A stretch of DNA of 33,712 nt, from positions 1 to 33,712 of the forward strand of contig CAMAHM010000007.1 of NCBI GenBank assembly GCA_945834535.1, given 5' to 3'. A program made the translations under genes and the position numbers. Below the pieces are notes generated by a model that saw only the letters and a list, made by a program, of their open reading frames with translations, was not told the DNA's origin and did no database searches. Positions 33,711-33,712 of the stretch are shown here, piece after piece (positions within the stretch are counted from its first letter, which is position 1; each line of letters begins with the position of its first letter). The DNA is from an uncultured Sutterella sp. GTDB taxonomy: Bacteria; Pseudomonadota; Gammaproteobacteria; Burkholderiales; Burkholderiaceae_F.

Positions 33711-33712
33711 AC

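Overview
The window is a continuous, densely coded, GC-rich stretch of a Gram-negative bacterial chromosome. It has outer-membrane biogenesis genes (lptD, surA, pal, tolB, cpoB) and gene orders familiar from Betaproteobacteria (dusB-fis-purH, rph-rdgB-hemW, nadK-recN, lptD-surA-pdxA-rsmA). These, with a DcuC-type C4-dicarboxylate carrier and a thioredoxin-reductase-like flavoprotein, suggest a host-associated member of the Burkholderiales, possibly Sutterellaceae. That placement is inference from gene content and order, not from a search. I see no transposase, integrase, phage gene or cas gene; nearly everything is core genome.

Layout from left to right. A gene end and terminator (1-62) precede a stand-alone FAD/NAD(P) oxidoreductase with its own terminator. 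nadK and recN follow on +, convergent with mrp (-) across a shared hairpin. metG (+) diverges from mrp and ends in a strong terminator, convergent with dcuC (-). Next on the minus strand come erpA, which has its own promoter, and the coupled run rph-rdgB-hemW-mltA. yicC (+) is divergent from rph. Beyond yicC lies a single element resembling a type I-E CRISPR repeat, in the gap to a convergent minus-strand block. That block, read in its direction of transcription, is an ABC importer (binding protein, ATPase, permease), scpA and a small unknown cysteine-containing protein.

Further right, still on minus, are tolB-pal-cpoB (envelope integrity and septal peptidoglycan), preceded by dusB-fis-purH. 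Then comes amgK-murU-nitronate-monooxygenase-like-pncA, which couples peptidoglycan recycling to a flavoprotein and NAD salvage. Divergent from amgK is the plus-strand lptD-surA-pdxA-rsmA cluster. The window ends with a minus-strand tRNA-Phe and its terminator.

Many adjacent genes overlap by 1-7 bases or sit within 20 bases of each other, so translational coupling is common. No gap between genes exceeds about 240 bases. Most observations worth a second look lie in the gaps: the lone CRISPR-like repeat (14593-14621), an operator-like palindrome upstream of dcuC, three GC hairpins before tolB and a perfect 24-base palindrome between surA and pdxA. In the coding regions, the most notable are an expected His replaced by Pro in the nitronate-monooxygenase-like protein, the unknown gene coupled to scpA and a Tat-like signal on TolB. 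I did not find a clearly new multi-gene system.
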